Made by a program: the position numbers and the translations under genes. Below, in pieces: positions 33,136 through 34,048 of a stretch of DNA of 34,048 bases. Each line of letters starts with the position of its first letter. The stretch's first letter is position 1. Source of the DNA: Opitutaceae bacterium (GTDB lineage Bacteria > Verrucomicrobiota > Verrucomicrobiia > Opitutales > Opitutaceae); assembly GCA_016715765.1 (NCBI GenBank), contig JADJZJ010000062.1:1-34048 (forward strand), written 5' to 3'. Below the pieces are notes generated by a model that made no database searches, was not told the origin of the DNA, and saw only the letters and a program-made list of their open reading frames with translations.

Positions 33136-34048
33136 ATGACAGGCCGCAAGTCCAGTCCCGCGAGCGGCCGCCTGAAAGCGTCGGCGGCCTTCGGGGCGGA
33201 AATCGACGGATTCATTGGTTTTTTGGAGCTGGAGCGCGGACTCGCCCGCTGCACCTGCGAAAACTACCAGAGCGACCTCGCGCAGTGCGCCGCCTATCTG
33301 GCCCGCCACGGGGTGAAGGGCTGGGCGGCGGTCACCGGCGACCTGGCCAGCGGGTGGATCCGCTCGCTCAGCGGCGACGACTACACTGTCGCCAGTCTCG
33401 CGCGCAAACTCGCGGCCCTGCGCGGACTCGCCCGCCACCTCATCCGCGAGAAGGTGCGCGAGGACGATTTCACCGCGCTGCTCTCCAGTCCCAAGCTCGT
33501 GCGCCGCATCCCCGGCACGCTGTCCCCCGCCGAGGTGGGCCGGCTGCTCGCCGCGCCCAACGGGGGCGACGCCTATTCGCTGCGCGACCGCGCGCTGCTG
33601 GAGTTGTTCTACTCGAGCGGGCTGCGCGTCTCCGAACTCGCGGGGCTGAACATCCAGCAGGTCGACCTCGAGCACGGCTACCTGCGGGTATTCGGCAAGG
33701 GCGCGAAGGAGCGTGTCGTGCCGGTGGGCACGAAGGCCGCCGATGCCATCGCCACCTACCTCGCCTCGGGCCGGCCGTACTTCGTCAAGCCCCGCACCGG
33801 CAGCCAGCTCTTCCTCAGCGAACGCGGCACCGGGCTCTCGCGCATGATGCTCTGGCTGATCGTCCAGAAATACGCGAAGCGCGCCGGGATCACCAAGCAT
33901 GTGAAGCCGCACCTGCTGCGCCATTCCTTCGCCACACACCTGCTCGAGGGCGGGGCGGATTTGCGCGCGATCCAGGAAATGCTCGGCCACGCCAACATCG
34001 GCACGACGCAGATCTACACCACGGTCGAATCGCAGCGCCTGCTTTCGC
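33136..34048 (+). CDS. xerD: Xer-type tyrosine recombinase, 3' end cut by window
   Basis: This probably resolves chromosome dimers at dif. From ATG 33136 (MTGRKSSPASGRLKAS) 304 residues are visible with no stop before the window edge. The N-terminal core-binding domain (DGFIGFLELERGLARCTCENYQSDLAQCAAYL) is followed by the catalytic domain. The active-site residues are Arg163 (SGLRVSELAGL), Lys188 (FGKGAKERVVPVG), His259 and Arg262 (HLLRHSFATHLLEGGADLRAIQ), His285 (LGHANIGTTQ) and nucleophile Tyr294. The end TTQIYTTVESQRL looks slightly more XerD- than XerC-like, so the letter is tentative. It starts 16 bases after infA. Confidence 0.88.
   Translation, partial: MTGRKSSPASGRLKASAAFGAEIDGFIGFLELERGLARCTCENYQSDLAQCAAYLARHGVKGWAAVTGDLASGWIRSLSGDDYTVASLARKLAALRGLARHLIREKVREDDFTALLSSPKLVRRIPGTLSPAEVGRLLAAPNGGDAYSLRDRALLELFYSSGLRVSELAGLNIQQVDLEHGYLRVFGKGAKERVVPVGTKAADAIATYLASGRPYFVKPRTGSQLFLSERGTGLSRMMLWLIVQKYAKRAGITKHVKPHLLRHSFATHLLEGGADLRAIQEMLGHANIGTTQIYTTVESQRLLS

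Noticed and set aside
33136..34048. Integrase of a genomic island
   Set aside because: Sequence and position next to infA fit a housekeeping Xer recombinase; no att site, tRNA or phage genes are visible.

Overview
The window is a GC-rich bacterial chromosome segment with 23 protein genes, no rRNA or tRNA that I could find, and many palindromic intergenic repeats. The gene content suggests a Verrucomicrobiota member, probably Opitutaceae-like: dnaG-rpoD-tatA in a row, a lone nuoA, an intracellular glycan-degradation locus with an SSS symporter, and many GTAGGGC-type hairpins. This placement is inference, because there is no marker rRNA.

Layout. 1-2250: a TauE/SafE exporter cut by the window edge, then a YcaQ-like winged-helix protein with a frameshift near its C-terminus. 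2249-2971: an ECF-type sigma factor. 3393-17958: a carbohydrate locus. Forward genes are an inositol-monophosphatase-family protein, a BNR/sialidase-fold protein, a ROK sugar kinase, two tandem heparinase II/III-like proteins (the first frameshifted), an SSS sodium:solute symporter and an isochorismatase-fold protein. Reverse genes are a GH29 fucosidase and a large unrecognised protein. None of the catabolic enzymes shows a clear signal peptide, so I infer that oligosaccharides are imported and degraded in the cytoplasm.

18164-20461 is a CPA2 cation/proton antiporter with two C-terminal RCK_C-like domains. 20595-24791 (reverse) is the dnaG-rpoD-tatA operon, ending in a clear intrinsic terminator. 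24911-28066 (forward) carries a secreted DUF362-like protein, nuoA, a three-part protein (PTS EIIA + pyruvate-kinase-C-like + DacZ-type diadenylate cyclase) and rpmG. 28367-32539 holds a small HKW-motif protein, an Mrp/ApbC ATPase, tolB, Mn-type superoxide dismutase and tadA. 32859-34048 is infA followed by a Xer-type recombinase that runs off the window.

The most unusual items are these. (1) The EIIA-diadenylate cyclase fusion may tie sugar/PTS state to c-di-AMP, and an RCK_C antiporter that could be a c-di-AMP target lies 6 kb away. (2) The signal-peptide-less glycan locus contains duplicated lyase-like enzymes and a large protein of unknown family. (3) Several families of long, sometimes nested, inverted repeats fill most intergenic gaps. 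(4) Four single-base frameshifts, two of them in the essential rpoD, together with an 11-G run and a stop-free stretch between rpoD and tatA, point to sequencing or assembly indels rather than true gene decay.
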